From CAXMRP01 sp965216515 (GTDB lineage Bacteria > Pseudomonadota > Alphaproteobacteria > Rhizobiales > Afifellaceae), in NCBI GenBank assembly GCA_965216515.1, contig OZ244173.1:1364001-1428000 (forward strand): a stretch of 64,000 bases of DNA, given 5' to 3'. Below the pieces are notes generated by a model. That model saw nothing but the letters and a program-made list of their open reading frames with translations. It did no database searches and was not told the origin of the DNA. The position numbers and the translations under genes are program-made. Below are positions 33,639 to 42,801 of this stretch, in pieces. Positions within the stretch are counted from its first letter, which is position 1, and the number at the start of each line of letters is the position of its first letter.

Positions 33639-34910
33639 TCAATCAACCAGAATGGCGCGGAAGTCGTTGACGTTGGTAAACGTCGGTCCGGTTTTGACAA
33701 TATCGCCCAACGTTTCAAAAAAAGTGTGGCCATCATTGTCAGCCAGAAACCGGGACGGATCCAGCCCCGCCCTATGCGCCCGGACGAGTGTTTCCGGACC
33801 GATCGTTGCACCGGCATTGTCGGCGATGCCATCGATACCATCGGTATCCCCGGCGATCGCGTAGACACCCGGCGCACGCCGCAGCCCGATCGCCAGGGCC
33901 AGAAGATACTCCACATTGCGTCCGCCGCGGCCCGATCCGCGCACAACGACACTGGTTTCGCCGCCCGAAATCAGGGCGACGGGCGGGGTTGCCGGTTTGC
34001 CGTGCGTCCGGATTTGCCGCACCAGCCGGCGATGCTCTTCGGCGATCGTTTTGGATTCCCCTTCAATATCGTCACCGAGCACGATCGGCGTATAGCCATG
34101 GCGTGCCGCGACCGCCGCCGCCGCATCCATCGACATGCCCGGTGTGGCGATCAGACGATATTCGCATCGGTCGAACGCCGGATCCCCGGGTTTTGGCGAT
34201 TCGCTCGCGTTTGAGTTGAGCAGGTCGCGAACAGGGCCGGAAATCGGGATGCCATAGCGTTCCAGTATCGCCATCGCTTCGTCTGTCGTTGTCGGATCAG
34301 GCACGGTTGGTCCCGAACCGATGGTCGCGGGATCGTCGCCGGGCACGTCCGATATTGCCAGGGTAACGACCCTGGCCGGCATCGCGGCGACGGCGAGCCG
34401 GCCGCCCTTGATTGCGGAAAGATGCTTGCGAACGCAGTTCATCTCCGAGATCGGCGCTCCGGACTTCAACAGCGCCCGGTTGATTGCCTGCTTTTCGGCG
34501 AGCGTGATCGCACCGATCGGATAGGTCAACAACGCCGAGGCCCCGCCGGATATCAATGCGATTACCAGGTCGGTGCGATCCAGATCCGAAACAAGATCCA
34601 GGATTTCGCCCGTCGCCACCCTTCCGGCCTCGTCCGGCACGGGATGGGAAGCTTCGACCACCCTGATTTGATTGCAGGGAACGCCATGACCGTACCGTGT
34701 GATGACGAGGCCGGTTAGCGGGTCGTTCCACACCGCCTCAAGGGCATGCGCCATCGCTGCGGCGGCTTTTCCCGCGCCGACCACGATCGTCCGGCCCTGC
34801 GGCCTTTGCGGCAGAAATCCGGCCAGCGATCCGGCCGGAAGCGCGGCCTCAATCGCGGCGTCGAACATCGACCGCAGCAACGCGTCGTGCGAAATTCGTT
34901 GATCCGTCAT
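33639..34910 (-). CDS. Glycerate 2-kinase (DUF4147/MOFRL, GckA/TtuD type)
   Basis: 423 residues from an ATG at 34910. VVGAGKAAAAMAHALE (about 44-60), ISGGASALLTYPIG, GAPISEMNCVRKHLSAIKGGRLA and the C-terminal MOFRL region with ISGGETSVVVRGSGRGGRN and GDTDGIDG match the D-glycerate 2-kinase family (older name hydroxypyruvate reductase TtuD). It makes 2-phosphoglycerate from glycerate, feeding glycolysis. Convergent with the PfkB kinase gene; a palindrome at 34951-34966 lies 41 bases upstream. Confidence 0.93.
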   Translation of the reverse strand: MTDQRISHDALLRSMFDAAIEAALPAGSLAGFLPQRPQGRTIVVGAGKAAAAMAHALEAVWNDPLTGLVITRYGHGVPCNQIRVVEASHPVPDEAGRVATGEILDLVSDLDRTDLVIALISGGASALLTYPIGAITLAEKQAINRALLKSGAPISEMNCVRKHLSAIKGGRLAVAAMPARVVTLAISDVPGDDPATIGSGPTVPDPTTTDEAMAILERYGIPISGPVRDLLNSNASESPKPGDPAFDRCEYRLIATPGMSMDAAAAVAARHGYTPIVLGDDIEGESKTIAEEHRRLVRQIRTHGKPATPPVALISGGETSVVVRGSGRGGRNVEYLLALAIGLRRAPGVYAIAGDTDGIDGIADNAGATIGPETLVRAHRAGLDPSRFLADNDGHTFFETLGDIVKTGPTFTNVNDFRAILVD

Positions 34911-34950
34911 CGGGTGTCGGCCCATTTGGAACGGTGAGAAGAATGCAATA

Positions 34951-34966
34951 AAAAGCGCATGCTTTT
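34951..34966. promoter_or_regulatory. 16-bp palindrome: operator or bidirectional terminator
   Basis: AAAAGC (34951-34956) GCAT GCTTTT (34961-34966) is a perfect 6-bp stem with a 4-base loop in AT-rich DNA. On the minus strand the stem is followed by a fifth T and ATTGC, so it could end the GMC transcript, whose stop is about 145 bases upstream in that direction. Equally, a 16-bp palindrome 41 bases before the glycerate kinase ATG looks like a LacI/GntR-type operator. I cannot choose. Confidence 0.45.
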
Positions 34967-35109
34967 CAAATACATGGATCGAATATCTGAATCAGGACGC
35001 AAGCCTGTTCCGCGCGCAGATCGTGCAAGCCATGGGGCTTCAACCTCCCTTCATCCAACATCCCGCTTCCATGGACACCGCATGCCGGCCGCGGTCGGTT
35101 CGGTCCCCG

Positions 35110-36768
35110 TCAGCGCGACGATCGGACTTGTGCATGGCGCGGTGCCTGATCGGGCAGGTTTGACGGCGGCAACGGATCCAGCCCCCGGATCATGTCGGCG
35201 GCCTTTTCGCCGATCATGATCGTCGGCGCGTTGGTGTTCGACGAGTTCACACGCGGAATGATCGAGCTGTCGCACACCCGCAGCCCCTCAACACCGTGAA
35301 CCCGCAACTCCGGATCCACGACCGCCATGGCGTCTAGACCCATTTTACAGGCCCCGACGGGATGGTGTTGGGTTTTGGCATTGGCTGCCGCATAGGCAAA
35401 GAACTCCCCATCCGTCTGTACCTCCGGCCCCGGCAGTCGCTCCGCTTTGACATACGGTTTCATGGCGTCTTGTTGCAGCAGTTCCCGCGCCAGGCGCAGA
35501 CCCGCCAGCGCGCGGGTCCAGTCTTCCGGGTCGGACCAATAATTCGGATCGATGAGCGGATGCGCCGCCGGATCACTGCTTTTCAGTCGAACCGTTCCCC
35601 GCGATTTCGGCCTCACATAGGCGGCATTGAGCGTCACGCCGGCATTTTGCATCTTTGCGACACCGGCTTCGATTCCCGATCCCAGGCCAAAATGAAACTG
35701 AAGGTCCGGCCAGCCGATATCCGGATCAGAATACCAGAAGCCACCCGTCTCAAAGAGGCTCGATGCCGCCGGCCCGGTGCGGAACATAAGATATTGCAGG
35801 CCCGCCAGCGCTGTCCTGTGCGGCGAGGAATAGGCGTCATAGCTGTGCGGACCTGTGCACTCGCTGATAATGAACAGGTCCAGATGATCGTGCAGGTTTT
35901 CGCCAACCCCCGGCAGATCGTGGATCGGTTCGATGCCCACAGCCTTCAGATGTTCCGCCGGCCCGATACCGGATTGCAGGAGCAGCTTGGCAGAACCGAT
36001 TGCCCCCGACGTCACCAAAACCTCGCGCGCCGCGTATGCCGTCTCCGTCTGCCCGCCGCCCGCCGAACCATATTCCACGCCGGTCGCCCGGCCTTTTTCG
36101 ACAAGGACACGGGTCGCCTGGACGCCGGTTCTGACGGTCAGATTTGGCCGGTTTTCGGCCTGTCTGAGATAACCCGATGCGGTCGACGATCGCCGCCCGT
36201 CTTTCTGGGTAAGCTGATAGAAGCCAAATCCGGCCGGACGGGCACCGTTGAAATCGGGATTGTAGGGCAGACCCATCTGTTGGGCGCCTCGGATGAATGC
36301 ATCGCAGACCGGTAAAGTTGCCCGCGGCATGGACACCGAAAGCGGTCCGCCGGCGCCATGATACTCATTGTCGAACAGCTGGTTGTTTTCCGCCCGCCGA
36401 AAGTAGGGAAGCACATCGGCATATCGCCAGCCCGCACACCCCTCTTCATCGGCCCAGGCATCGTAATCGCCGGCATTTCCGCGCGTATAGACCTGCGCAT
36501 TGATCGTGGAACCGCCGCCGATCACCTTGGCCTGTGTGTACCAAAGTACCCGGTCGTTCATATGGCGTTGCGGAACCGTCGACCATCCCCAGGAGGCGAT
36601 CCCCTTGGTCATTTTCGCAAAACCGGCCGGGATGTGAAAAAACGGATGACGGTCCCGCCCGCCGGCCTCCAGGAGCAATACGGCAATGTCGGGATCCTCG
36701 CTCAATCGGTGCGCAAGCACACAACCCGCCGATCCGCCGCCCGTGATGATATAGTCGAAGTCCGCCAT
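35110..36768 (-). CDS. GMC-family flavoprotein oxidoreductase (choline/alcohol dehydrogenase-like)
   Basis: 552 residues from an ATG at 36768. FAD site ITGGGSAGCVLAHRLSE (about 7-23), GMC signature 1 WYTQAKVIGGGSTINAQVY, signature 2 VTSGAIGSAKLLLQSGIGP, catalytic His in HHPVGACKMG and the terminal NSSNTNAPTIMIGEKAAD. GMC enzymes oxidise primary alcohols or polyols with FAD. It lies 23 bases downstream of the ketopantoate-reductase-like gene in one operon with the CoA ligase, suggesting alcohol to aldehyde oxidation of an imported compound. No signal peptide; the true electron acceptor is unknown. Confidence 0.92.
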   Translation of the reverse strand: MADFDYIITGGGSAGCVLAHRLSEDPDIAVLLLEAGGRDRHPFFHIPAGFAKMTKGIASWGWSTVPQRHMNDRVLWYTQAKVIGGGSTINAQVYTRGNAGDYDAWADEEGCAGWRYADVLPYFRRAENNQLFDNEYHGAGGPLSVSMPRATLPVCDAFIRGAQQMGLPYNPDFNGARPAGFGFYQLTQKDGRRSSTASGYLRQAENRPNLTVRTGVQATRVLVEKGRATGVEYGSAGGGQTETAYAAREVLVTSGAIGSAKLLLQSGIGPAEHLKAVGIEPIHDLPGVGENLHDHLDLFIISECTGPHSYDAYSSPHRTALAGLQYLMFRTGPAASSLFETGGFWYSDPDIGWPDLQFHFGLGSGIEAGVAKMQNAGVTLNAAYVRPKSRGTVRLKSSDPAAHPLIDPNYWSDPEDWTRALAGLRLARELLQQDAMKPYVKAERLPGPEVQTDGEFFAYAAANAKTQHHPVGACKMGLDAMAVVDPELRVHGVEGLRVCDSSIIPRVNSSNTNAPTIMIGEKAADMIRGLDPLPPSNLPDQAPRHAQVRSSR

Positions 36769-36791
36769 GTCCCCTTGGCTGCCCGGTCCGA

Positions 36792-37775
36792 TCAGGCCGG
36801 ATAACAGCCGGCCAGCCGCGCCCGCTGCGTGACCAGGGCAAGCACACAATCCAGCGTCGGTGTCTCAATCCCGGCAAGCCGGGCCAGTTCCTGCACGGCA
36901 CCGACCAGCGCATCGATCTCCATCGGCCGGCCGAGATCAAGATCCTGAAGCATGCTGGTACGATGTTCGCCAATCGCTTCGGCGCCCTGAATGCGTTTTT
37001 CGATGCTGATGGGAAATTGCACGCCGAGCGCTTCGCCGACCGCTTGTGTTTCCTCCATGATCTTCACGATTGTTGCGCGGGTATCCGGATCACCGGCGAT
37101 ACCGGCGAGGGTGGCGCCCGTCAGCGCGCTGACCGGGTTAAAAGAGCAGTTGCCCCACAGCTTGATCCACATTTCGTTGCGGATATTCGCGCGAACGGGC
37201 GCCCGCAGCCCGGCTTCGAGCATGATCCCGGCAAGCCGGGAGATCCTTTCCGAGCGTTCGCCGGTCGGTTCACCCAAGGTGAAGCGATCGCCGGAATAAT
37301 GGACGACCTTGCCCGGTTCGCTGATTTCCGATGCCGCATAGACCACGCAGCCGATGGCCCGTTCCGGCCCGATCCCATCCCAGATCACACCGCCCGGATC
37401 GACCTTTTCCAGGCGGGTCCCGGCATAGGGTCCCCTGGTCCCGTGGAAATACCACCAAGGTACGCCATTGACCGCGAAAACGACCGCGGTATCCGGTCCC
37501 AGCAAGGCTTGCAGCGGCTTGACCACCATCGGAATCGAGTGCGCCTTCAGGGTCACGATCACATAGTCCTGCTCCCCCAGGGTTGCCGGATCGTCACTCG
37601 CCGTCACGTCAATGGAGGATGTCTTGCCGCCTTCGGTCAGCCCAAGGCCGTTTTCCTGCATCGCCTGAAGATGCGCGCCGCGCGCGACCAGGGAGACACT
37701 GGCGCCGGTCTGCGCCAGCTTGGCGCCGAGATAACCGCCGATCGCACCGGCACCGTAGATGGCAATCCGCGTCAT
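36792..37775 (-). CDS. Ketopantoate reductase family (PanE/ApbA-like) oxidoreductase
   Basis: 327 residues starting at the ATG at 37775 (a GTG directly before it is also in frame), overlapping the CoA-ligase stop. NADP site IYGAGAIGGYLGAKLA (about 6-21), then the C-terminal helical domain with IRNEMWIKLWGNCSFNPVSALTGAT and conserved Lys/Asn-type residues, matches the PanE/ApbA family. Because panB/panC are absent and it sits with a CoA ligase and a GMC enzyme, it more probably reduces another 2-oxo acid than ketopantoate. Confidence 0.85.
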   Translation of the reverse strand: MTRIAIYGAGAIGGYLGAKLAQTGASVSLVARGAHLQAMQENGLGLTEGGKTSSIDVTASDDPATLGEQDYVIVTLKAHSIPMVVKPLQALLGPDTAVVFAVNGVPWWYFHGTRGPYAGTRLEKVDPGGVIWDGIGPERAIGCVVYAASEISEPGKVVHYSGDRFTLGEPTGERSERISRLAGIMLEAGLRAPVRANIRNEMWIKLWGNCSFNPVSALTGATLAGIAGDPDTRATIVKIMEETQAVGEALGVQFPISIEKRIQGAEAIGEHRTSMLQDLDLGRPMEIDALVGAVQELARLAGIETPTLDCVLALVTQRARLAGCYPA

Positions 37776-39298
37776 CACACAATACCCAGTTTTTCAGCCA
37801 GTCCGATCCGCTGCAATTTTCCGGTCGCGCCTTTGGGAATTTCATCGCGGACGATGATTGTGGACGGCACCTTGAACGCCGCCAGGCGCTCTGCGGCATA
37901 TGACTTGATTTCCGTCTCGTCGGCGGCGTGTCCTTCCTTGAAGACGACAATGGCGGCCACCGTTTCACCCAGCTTGTTGTGCGGCAGGGCGAAGGTCACC
38001 ACTTGATCGACGGCGGGATGCGCCTGAATCACATCGTCCACTTCCCGAGGCGCAATCTTTTCGCCGCCCCGGTTTATGATCTCCTTCAACCGGCCGGAGA
38101 TCGTCAGATATCCCGACTTGTCGATGACGCCGAGATCCCCCGTTCGAAACCAGCCATCCGCAAATGCCTCCCGGTTCGCTTCCGGATTGTTCTCATAACC
38201 GGAAAACACATTGTCGCCGCGTATGACGATTTCGCCCTCCGCGCCGGAACCGAGCAGGCGGCCGTCCGCGCCCATGATGCCGACATCCGGCCCTGCGGCC
38301 AGGCCCACGGATCCTGCCTTGCGCTGACCCGGCGGAAGCGGATTGGAAGCCATCTGGTGTGCAGCTTCCGTCATGCCATAGGCCTCGATCACCGGGCATT
38401 CGAATGTGTTTTCCAGTTCAGCCATGACCGGCGGCGGCAACGACGAGGACGAGGAGCGTATGAACCGGAGACGCGACCCGGCAACCGCCTCAGCATTGCG
38501 CCCGGCCCGCCCGAGGATCACCTGATGCATGGTCGGCACGGCGGTGTACCAGCTTGGCTGGATTTCGGCGAACCAATGAAAGAACCTCAGTGCATTAAAT
38601 CCCGGAGTGCAGGCCAAATAGGCGCCGGCATATATCGATGAAAGAAGCGAGGCGATCAGCCCGTGGATATGAAAAAGCGGCATGATGTTGAGCCCGGCGT
38701 CGCTCGTCGCCAAATGCAGGGTCGCGGCGATATTGCGCGCCGAAGCGCAGACGTTGCCGTTGCTGAGCGGCACGACCTTCGGCCGCGAGGTCGTTCCCGA
38801 AGTGTGCAGAACCAGAGCCTCATCGCCCGCCTGCGAGAATTCCGGTGCGTCTGCGCCCTCCCCGCCTTCGCTGAACCGGAAGGTCCCGGCGGGATCGTCC
38901 GGCGACCATTCAATCGGCAAATACAGAATATTCAGCTCCCTGGCGGCTTCAAGTGCCGGCGAGTTGCTGCCGGCTTCCGCGATGATTGCCTTTGCGTTCA
39001 GGTCGCGAAGATAGAACGCGAATTCATCGGCTGTGTAGGCCGGATTGAGCGGCGCCGCAGATGCCCCCGATCCCACGGCAAGAAACGCCGCCGCCATTTC
39101 CGGGCCGTTCGCAAGGACGATGGCGATCCGGTCGTTGCAACCAATCGCGCGCCGGTTGAGCGCGGCGACCGTGTTTTCAGCCAGTTCGGCGAGACGGTCA
39201 TAGGTCAGGTCTGCCCGGTCCGGCGCACCGATGGCGCGCGCCTGCGCGGTGTCCGGGTTGCGCGCCCGCGCTTTCAGGATTTCGTGGATTGATGTCAT
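37775..39298 (-). CDS. AMP-dependent acyl-CoA ligase (oxalyl-CoA-synthetase-like)
   Basis: 507 residues from the ATG at 39298; in-frame starts at 39301, 39307 and 39322 are possible, none with a clear ribosome site. LHTSGTTSRPKVVPLSNGN (P-loop form with SRPK, seen in oxalyl-CoA synthetases), PLFHIHGLIAS, EAYGMTEAAHQM, DGWFRTGDLG and SGRLKEIINRGGEKIAPREVDD, with the final Lys in PKGATGKLQR. It activates a carboxylic acid to its CoA ester. The oxalate guess rests only on the TSGTTSRPK motif. It starts a three-gene operon divergent from fucU. Confidence 0.9.
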   Translation of the reverse strand: MTSIHEILKARARNPDTAQARAIGAPDRADLTYDRLAELAENTVAALNRRAIGCNDRIAIVLANGPEMAAAFLAVGSGASAAPLNPAYTADEFAFYLRDLNAKAIIAEAGSNSPALEAARELNILYLPIEWSPDDPAGTFRFSEGGEGADAPEFSQAGDEALVLHTSGTTSRPKVVPLSNGNVCASARNIAATLHLATSDAGLNIMPLFHIHGLIASLLSSIYAGAYLACTPGFNALRFFHWFAEIQPSWYTAVPTMHQVILGRAGRNAEAVAGSRLRFIRSSSSSLPPPVMAELENTFECPVIEAYGMTEAAHQMASNPLPPGQRKAGSVGLAAGPDVGIMGADGRLLGSGAEGEIVIRGDNVFSGYENNPEANREAFADGWFRTGDLGVIDKSGYLTISGRLKEIINRGGEKIAPREVDDVIQAHPAVDQVVTFALPHNKLGETVAAIVVFKEGHAADETEIKSYAAERLAAFKVPSTIIVRDEIPKGATGKLQRIGLAEKLGIV

Positions 39299-39621
39299 CA
39301 TTTCCATGTCCGGTCGGATCATCCGGTTTCCCGACCGCCACACGGAGCACATCGCAGCGGCAAACCAGAACGGTTCTTGTCCGCCGATAGGTGCCCAATT
39401 GTCGGCGATTTGGCAACAGCCGATCGGTCGGCGGCGGCCAGTGCCCCAAACCCTTCTGGACATTTCCGATTTCTATGTGAATATCGCCGCCGATCGGTTT
39501 CACGAGACCGTATGGGAAACGGACATTGTGCGCTGGCCGACCAGCGCAGGAATGCAATCGCCGAACACTGCGACGAACATCCGATTCACGCCGGATCGCA
39601 ACGATTGAGGGAAATGACACA
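39299..39621. other. 323-bp divergent promoter region, CoA ligase / fucU
   Basis: No gene is supported. It contains a perfect 8-bp inverted repeat at 39529-39548 (see separate entry) and the promoters of two divergent operons. Reading frames that cross it have no family content. Confidence 0.55.
39529..39548. promoter_or_regulatory. 8-bp inverted repeat upstream of fucU
   Basis: TGCGCTGG (39529-39536) and CCAGCGCA (39541-39548) pair perfectly around CCGA, 73 bases before the fucU-like ATG. Such symmetry in a shared divergent region suits an operator for a LacI/DeoR/GntR-type sugar regulator; no such regulator is seen in the window. Confidence 0.45.
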
Positions 39622-40077
39622 ATGCTGAAAGGAATTCATCCGCTGCTCAACGCAGATGTCCTGTATGCCATCCGGGCGATGGGACATGGCGACGATCTGA
39701 TCATCGCGGACACCAATTTTCCGGCTGATTCCATTGCCCGCGCGACGACCTTGAAGAGCCTCCTGCGCATTGACAATACTTCGGCCGCGGAGGCTGCGGA
39801 GGCGGTGCTGTCGCTATATCCGCTGGATTCATTTGTCGATGACGCCGCCGCGCGCATGGAGATTATCGGTGCGCCCGACGAAGTCCCGCCGGTTCAACAG
39901 GAAGTCCAGGCCGTTATCGACGCCGCAGAGGGCAAAGCATGGCCGATGATATCCATCGAACGGTACGCGTTCTATGAACGGGCCAAGAAGGCCTATGCCG
40001 TGATACAGACCGGCGAACGCCGCTTCTATGGATGTTTTGCCTTCCGCAAGGGCGTCATTCCGCCCGACGATGCGTAG
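39622..40077 (+). CDS. RbsD/FucU family sugar mutarotase
   Basis: 151 residues from the ATG at 39622. MLKGIHPLLNADVLYAIRAMGHGDD with the conserved His of the HPLL motif, IADTNFPAD and RIDNTSAAEAAEAVLSLYPLD match L-fucose mutarotase (FucU) better than D-ribopyranase. It interconverts alpha and beta anomers in the cytoplasm. It precedes a ribokinase gene by 15 bases; with the D-threo-aldose dehydrogenase-like gene nearby, an L-fucose-like route is suggested. Confidence 0.88.
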   Translation: MLKGIHPLLNADVLYAIRAMGHGDDLIIADTNFPADSIARATTLKSLLRIDNTSAAEAAEAVLSLYPLDSFVDDAAARMEIIGAPDEVPPVQQEVQAVIDAAEGKAWPMISIERYAFYERAKKAYAVIQTGERRFYGCFAFRKGVIPPDDA

Positions 40078-40092
40078 TCGGGACCGGCGATC

Positions 40093-41046
40093 GTGATCGA
40101 ATCCACACCCCATCAATCACCGGGCGGCGGAAGCATCGTCATCCTTGGCGTGTTTGTTGCCGACACGGCATATCGCGCCGAACGGCCGCCACGCATGGGC
40201 GAGACCATATTGGGCAACGCATTTGCGCTTGGCCCCGGCGGCAAGGGCTCCAACCAGGCCGTCGCAGCGGCCCGTCTCGGCGGTGATGTTTCGTTTCTGT
40301 CGAAACTCGGTCGTGATCCGTTTGCCGACATGGCCCTCAAAACTTGGGCCGACGCCGGCGTCAAAACCTGTGTCGCGCAGACCGACGAAAGCTACACCGG
40401 CGCCGCCTATATCTTCATCGAGGAGGCGACCGGCGACAACGCGATCATCATATGTCCGGGTGTCGCAGCCACCATTTCGCCGGCCGATATCGATGCGGAG
40501 GCACAGCGTATCGCTGAGGCGAGCGTGTTCATGACGCAGCTCGAACAACCTCTCGACGCTGCCATGCACGGGCTCCGGATCGCCAGGCAATCGGGCACGG
40601 CGACGATCCTCAATCCGGCTCCGGCGGCGCCCCTTCCCGATGAAATGCTTGCGCTTTGCGACTTCGTCACGCCCAACGAAACAGAGACGGAAGGTTTGAC
40701 CGGGGTGGTCGTAAACAGCGAGGACGACGGGCGCCGTGCTGGCGACATATTGCTTGAAAAGGGTGTCGGCGCCGCCGTGATCACGCTCGGAGAACGCGGC
40801 GCCCTTCTCCATACCCATGACGAGTCGGTGCTCGTTCCTGCATTCGATGCCGGTCCGGTTGCCGAAACGACCGGTGCCGGTGACGCGTTCAACGGCGGCT
40901 TCGCGGTCGCACTTGCCCGCGGCGACACATCCCGGAAAGCCGTCACGTACGGTTGCGCCACCGCGGCCATATCGGTCACGCGACCCGGAACCGCCCCGTC
41001 GATGCCGGCACGCGAGGAGGTGGAACGACTGCTCGCCTCGTCATAG
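40093..41046 (+). CDS. Ribokinase
   Basis: 317 residues from a GTG at 40093. ILGVFVADTAYRAERPPRMGETILG, GPGGKGSNQAVAAARLGGDV (PfkB signature with GGKGxNQA, specific to ribokinase-type enzymes) and ETTGAGDAFNGGFAVAL (catalytic Asp). It phosphorylates ribose or another pentose/deoxyhexose in the cytoplasm. In one unit with fucU; convergent with the cupin gene. Sugar identity unproven. Confidence 0.9.
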   Translation: MIESTPHQSPGGGSIVILGVFVADTAYRAERPPRMGETILGNAFALGPGGKGSNQAVAAARLGGDVSFLSKLGRDPFADMALKTWADAGVKTCVAQTDESYTGAAYIFIEEATGDNAIIICPGVAATISPADIDAEAQRIAEASVFMTQLEQPLDAAMHGLRIARQSGTATILNPAPAAPLPDEMLALCDFVTPNETETEGLTGVVVNSEDDGRRAGDILLEKGVGAAVITLGERGALLHTHDESVLVPAFDAGPVAETTGAGDAFNGGFAVALARGDTSRKAVTYGCATAAISVTRPGTAPSMPAREEVERLLASS

Positions 41047-41055
41047 GTTTCCGGA

Positions 41056-41107
41056 GCGCCGGTCGGGACCGGATCTGCGGATCGGGCCGGCCCGCACCTG
41101 CCGGCGC
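41056..41107. terminator. Possible long-stem structure between ribokinase and cupin genes
   Basis: GCGCCGG (41056-41062) and CCGGCGC (41101-41107) pair over 7 bp, with further self-complementary GGGCCGGCCC in the loop, filling the 68-base gap between two convergent genes. It could act as a bidirectional terminator, but there is no T-tract. Confidence 0.3.
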
Positions 41108-41114
41108 CTGCGGC

Positions 41115-41651
41115 CTAGTTGCTGAACATCGCCCTGTTTTTCGACATTTCGAATGGGCGTTCGGTGAGGTTTTCCGGGTCCCATTCACTGCGTTCGATTT
41201 CAAAGAAATCGCCGCCATAGATGTGTATCGCACCGGTCAGTTTCTGGATCGGATTGGTCACGGAATGAATGATATCCTTGCCGAGGGGCGTCGTGTCCCC
41301 GGTCGCCAGGGCCTTTGCGCCCGCAGCCTCGATGTGGCCGTCGGGATCATCTTTGATGCGCCGCCAGAAGATATTGTCTTCACGCCCACCATAAATGCCA
41401 ATGACCGCCCACATTTCGTGATTGTGCGGCATGATCGTCATTCCGGGTTTCCAGATCACGTTGATGATGGTCAATTCCGGTGACTTGTAGATCGGCACCA
41501 GGCCGCTTTCCGTCGGTGGCCCGCCCAAAGCCGTGACGATCGCCGCCGGATCGGCGAACGCCCTTTGCGTGATCTCATGTACGGATTTGTGGGTCGGGTC
41601 TTCGCAGACCGCATCGCGGCAGTCGTCGACAAATCGCTCAAGATTGAACAT
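41115..41651 (-). CDS. Cupin-fold protein, cysteine-dioxygenase-like
   Basis: 178 residues from an ATG at 41651 with AGGAGG just upstream. The cupin iron site is PHNHEMWAVIGIYGGRE (His76, His78 and Glu79 region) plus His129 in IIHSVTNP, with a final HIYGGDF. This matches the cysteine dioxygenase/thiol dioxygenase-like cupin superfamily, but not cysteine dioxygenase itself in every residue. It may oxidise a small thiol or organic acid with O2. It is downstream of the aldose dehydrogenase gene (105 bases). Confidence 0.75.
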   Translation of the reverse strand: MFNLERFVDDCRDAVCEDPTHKSVHEITQRAFADPAAIVTALGGPPTESGLVPIYKSPELTIINVIWKPGMTIMPHNHEMWAVIGIYGGREDNIFWRRIKDDPDGHIEAAGAKALATGDTTPLGKDIIHSVTNPIQKLTGAIHIYGGDFFEIERSEWDPENLTERPFEMSKNRAMFSN

Positions 41652-41756
41652 TTCTACCTCCTGATGCCGGCCCGGTCGCATCCCCAACTGCGATCACAGT
41701 AGCAGTCCGCAACGGATGCGGCAAACCGCCGCACCCCGACAACGCGACCGGGACGT

Positions 41757-42773
41757 TCAGGCTTGTGGCAACGGCGCCTCATGGTGGATCAGCCCCGCCG
41801 CCTTCAGGTCCGACCACAGCGACGGCTCGATCTCCAGTTGCCACCAGTCGAGGATCTGCCGCATCTCGGCCGCCGAACGCGGACCCGGTATGACGGAGGA
41901 AACACAATCGTGGCCGGTCGGAAACTGCAGCGCCGCCGCCGGCACGGGTACGCCGTGATCGGCACAGACACCCGATATCGCCGCCGCCCGTTCCGTGACG
42001 TCGTTCGGGGCCTTGGCATAGTTCCACGTGTCGCCGCCGGCCAGGATCCCCGAATTGAACGGCCCGCCGATGATGAGGGACATGCCGCGGCGTTCGCATT
42101 CCGGCAGAAGGTCATTGAGCGAATGCTGCTCCAGAAGCGTATAGCGGCCGGCCAGCAGGAAGGTATCCCAGTCTCCGTGGCCCAGACTGTCCATGCACAC
42201 CTCGATCTCGTTGACGCCAAGGCCGATCGCCTTGACATCGCCGGCCCGACGCAGTTCGTCGAGCGCCCGGTATCCCCCGCTCATGGCGTCTGCAAACAGG
42301 GCCTTGTTGGCCTCTGCGCCGTGGGTCATTTCGCCGATGTCGTGGAGAAGAAGGATATCGATCCGGTCAAGCCCGAGCCGTTGCAAGCTGTCTTCGTAGG
42401 ATCGCATCACGGCATCATAGGAATAGTCATAGACCGGATCGAACGGCAAGGGTTCAAACCAGTCTTTGGCATCCGGTCCGGACGATACGCCCGGCCGCAG
42501 AAGCCGGCCCGCCTTCGTCGACAGGACCCACCCCCGGCGATTCCGCAAAGCATCCCCCGCCATCCGTTCGGATTTGCCGAAGCCATAAAACGGGGCGGTG
42601 TCAACGTAGGAGACGCCACCTTCCAGCGCGCACTCGATCGCCGCCCGCGCATCCGCCTCCCGCACAAGCCTGTGATTGCCACCCATAGCGGCGGTGCCCA
42701 GGCCCAGCTCCGGCAGCTGCAAAGCGGTGCGGCCGACCTGCCGCGTCCGGATTTGGATCGTCTGATCAACCAT
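41757..42773 (-). CDS. Aldo/keto reductase, D-threo-aldose 1-dehydrogenase-like
   Basis: 338 residues from an ATG at 42773. RTALQLPELGLGTAAMGG, VSYVDTAPFYGFGKSERMAGDALRN (catalytic Tyr of DxxxxYGxxE-type motif), ILLLHDIGEM and VIPGPRSAAEMRQILDW. This combination characterises the L-fucose/D-threo-aldose dehydrogenase and pyridoxal dehydrogenase branch, which oxidises sugars to lactones with NAD(P). It lies 28 bases after the aldehyde dehydrogenase gene on the same strand; both fit a sugar-oxidation pathway. Confidence 0.88.
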   Translation of the reverse strand: MVDQTIQIRTRQVGRTALQLPELGLGTAAMGGNHRLVREADARAAIECALEGGVSYVDTAPFYGFGKSERMAGDALRNRRGWVLSTKAGRLLRPGVSSGPDAKDWFEPLPFDPVYDYSYDAVMRSYEDSLQRLGLDRIDILLLHDIGEMTHGAEANKALFADAMSGGYRALDELRRAGDVKAIGLGVNEIEVCMDSLGHGDWDTFLLAGRYTLLEQHSLNDLLPECERRGMSLIIGGPFNSGILAGGDTWNYAKAPNDVTERAAAISGVCADHGVPVPAAALQFPTGHDCVSSVIPGPRSAAEMRQILDWWQLEIEPSLWSDLKAAGLIHHEAPLPQA

Positions 42774-42801
42774 GGTTTTTGTTCCGGTTTCTCGGCTGTC
42801 C

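Noticed and set aside
36792..37775. Genuine pantothenate pathway panE
   Set aside because: No panB, panC or panD are present, and the gene is coupled to a CoA ligase; it was called by family only.
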